A stretch of DNA of 23,368 bases from an uncultured Clostridia bacterium (GTDB taxonomy: Bacteria > Bacillota > Clostridia > Oscillospirales > Ruminococcaceae). Positions 22,590-23,368 of this stretch are shown piece by piece. Numbering within the stretch: position 1 is the first letter of the stretch; the number at the start of each line of letters is the position of its first letter. The position numbers and the translations under genes were made by a program. The stretch lies in assembly GCA_947427325.1 (NCBI GenBank), contig CANEHP010000012.1, positions 1-23,368 on the forward strand. The letters run 5' to 3'. Under the pieces are notes generated by a model. That model saw only the letters and a program-made list of their open reading frames with translations, had not been told where the DNA came from and ran no database searches.

Positions 22590-23368
22590 ATGGGACTTAT
22601 TAAGGCTTTAACAGGCGCATTGGGCGGAGAATTGGGAGATTCCTGGAAGGAAGCCGTGCATTGCGAAGCTATGGGCAACAATGTTATTCTTCGCAACGGC
22701 GTAAAAATGCACCGAAATTCTTCAAGAACATCAAACACAAAGAATACGGAGAATATTATCAGCAACGGCAGCGTTATTATGGTTGAGGAAAACACCTGTA
22801 TGCTGACCTTGGATAACGGCAAGATCACGAATATTGTTACCGAGCCGGGCAGATATACTCTTGACAACTCTTCTGCGCCTTCTATTTTTGCGGGACAGAT
22901 CAAGGATTCCGCTAAGGACTTCTTACAGCGTTTTACCTTCGGCGGAACTCCCGGAGTTGAACAGCGGGTTGTATACATCAACCTGCAAAGACTTCCCGGA
23001 ATACGCTTTGGAACAGCTGCTGCCGTACCTTACTTTGATCCTAAGTACAATACGTCTATTGATTTGCGCTTTTTCGGCACTTTTGAAATTCAGATTCCCG
23101 ACGCCGAATATGCCGTAAGATTTTATCAGCAGGTGGCAAGCAAGGGTGTAAGCTCCTCAGATATGACTGTTGCCTCCATTTTTGACAGCCAGCAGTATAA
23201 GCAGGAATTTATCCAAGCTATGACCGAAGCTTTGGGAATGCTTTCCACTCAGAATATTTCATACAGCCAAATCTCCACTCAGCTTTCTCTGCTTACCGAA
23301 AACGTTCAGAAGGCAACCTTAAACAACTGGCAGGAGCGCGGCTTTGTTGTAACCAATATAGGTATGGG
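22590..23368 (+). CDS. SPFH-domain protein (YdjI-like), cut by the window edge
   Basis: The frame is open from ATG at 22590 to the right edge, 259 complete codons and still going. GAAAGGATCA precedes the start. The first residues form a short amphipathic segment (MGLIKALTGALGGELGDSWKEAV). An SPFH/virion-core type domain follows: GSVIMVEENTCMLTLDNGK, EPGRYTLD, VVYINLQRLPGI, and YNTSIDLRFFGTFEIQIPD, with helical segments after about 190. In Bacillus YdjI family proteins bind membranes and work with YdjG, YdjH and the PspA homologue. The C-terminus, often a zinc ribbon, is outside the window, as would be any pspA. Confidence 0.82.
   Translation, partial: MGLIKALTGALGGELGDSWKEAVHCEAMGNNVILRNGVKMHRNSSRTSNTKNTENIISNGSVIMVEENTCMLTLDNGKITNIVTEPGRYTLDNSSAPSIFAGQIKDSAKDFLQRFTFGGTPGVEQRVVYINLQRLPGIRFGTAAAVPYFDPKYNTSIDLRFFGTFEIQIPDAEYAVRFYQQVASKGVSSSDMTVASIFDSQQYKQEFIQAMTEALGMLSTQNISYSQISTQLSLLTENVQKATLNNWQERGFVVTNIGM

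Noticed and set aside
1..23368. CRISPR array, prophage or insertion-sequence transposase
   Set aside because: No regularly spaced repeats, no phage structural genes and no DDE or tyrosine recombinase frames were seen.

Overview
This window looks like chromosomal DNA of a spore-forming member of the Clostridia, probably Ruminococcaceae/Oscillospirales-like. The evidence is Gram-positive style ribosome binding sites, several TTG starts, the gene orders rplS-lepB-rbgA-rnhB-yraN and tig-clpP-clpX, and four sporulation-type genes or gene pairs: spoVM, a SpoIVFA/SpoIVFB-like pair, ymdB and spoVS. No phage, transposase, CRISPR array or rRNA is visible. Taxonomy is inferred from gene content and order only.

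Left end (1-2625): a terminator and a tRNA-Ala(GGC) are followed on the minus strand by two very short genes, a 51-residue one-helix membrane protein and then a 28-residue SpoVM. Their transcript would end at a strong minus-strand terminator. Diverging from them is a compact sporulation pair: a one-helix acidic protein with the position and topology of SpoIVFA but no LytM domain, and a 191-residue SpoIVFB-like site-2 protease with no CBS domain. Next is rplS with its own promoter and a structured leader of about 244 nt.

Centre-left (2843-8712): two tandem signal peptidase I genes have unlike cytosolic tails, one acidic and one basic. The second overlaps rbgA, and rnhB, yraN, thrC and a calcineurin-like phosphoesterase follow with overlaps or short gaps, so this is probably one operon for secretion, 50S assembly, RNA:DNA hybrid removal and threonine synthesis.

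Centre (8749-12107): an extended -10 promoter drives tig, clpP and clpX, a chaperone and protease operon. The clpP-clpX gap holds a long palindromic hairpin with AGAACAAGTTCT in its loop. The same 12-mer forms both ends of a 162-bp inverted-repeat element at 22253-22414.

Centre-right (12108-17846): a solitary YpsA-like SLOG gene has its own promoter. It is followed by two exported cell-wall genes: a lipoprotein with a glucosaminidase domain, behind a perfect TTGACA-N17-TATAAT promoter, and a 1066-residue secreted protein joining a GHL10-like glycoside-hydrolase-like domain to a zinc amidase.

Right end (17847-23368): purA, ymdB and spoVS are followed by a separate promoter and a three-gene membrane module: two membrane-anchored Tim44-like proteins that each end in a four-cysteine zinc ribbon, and an SPFH-domain protein cut by the window edge. 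The module resembles the Bacillus YdjG/YdjH/YdjI set that works with a PspA-family protein in envelope stress. The items most worth a second look are this module, the hidden spoVM pair, the minimal SpoIVFA/B pair, and the palindromic repeat family.
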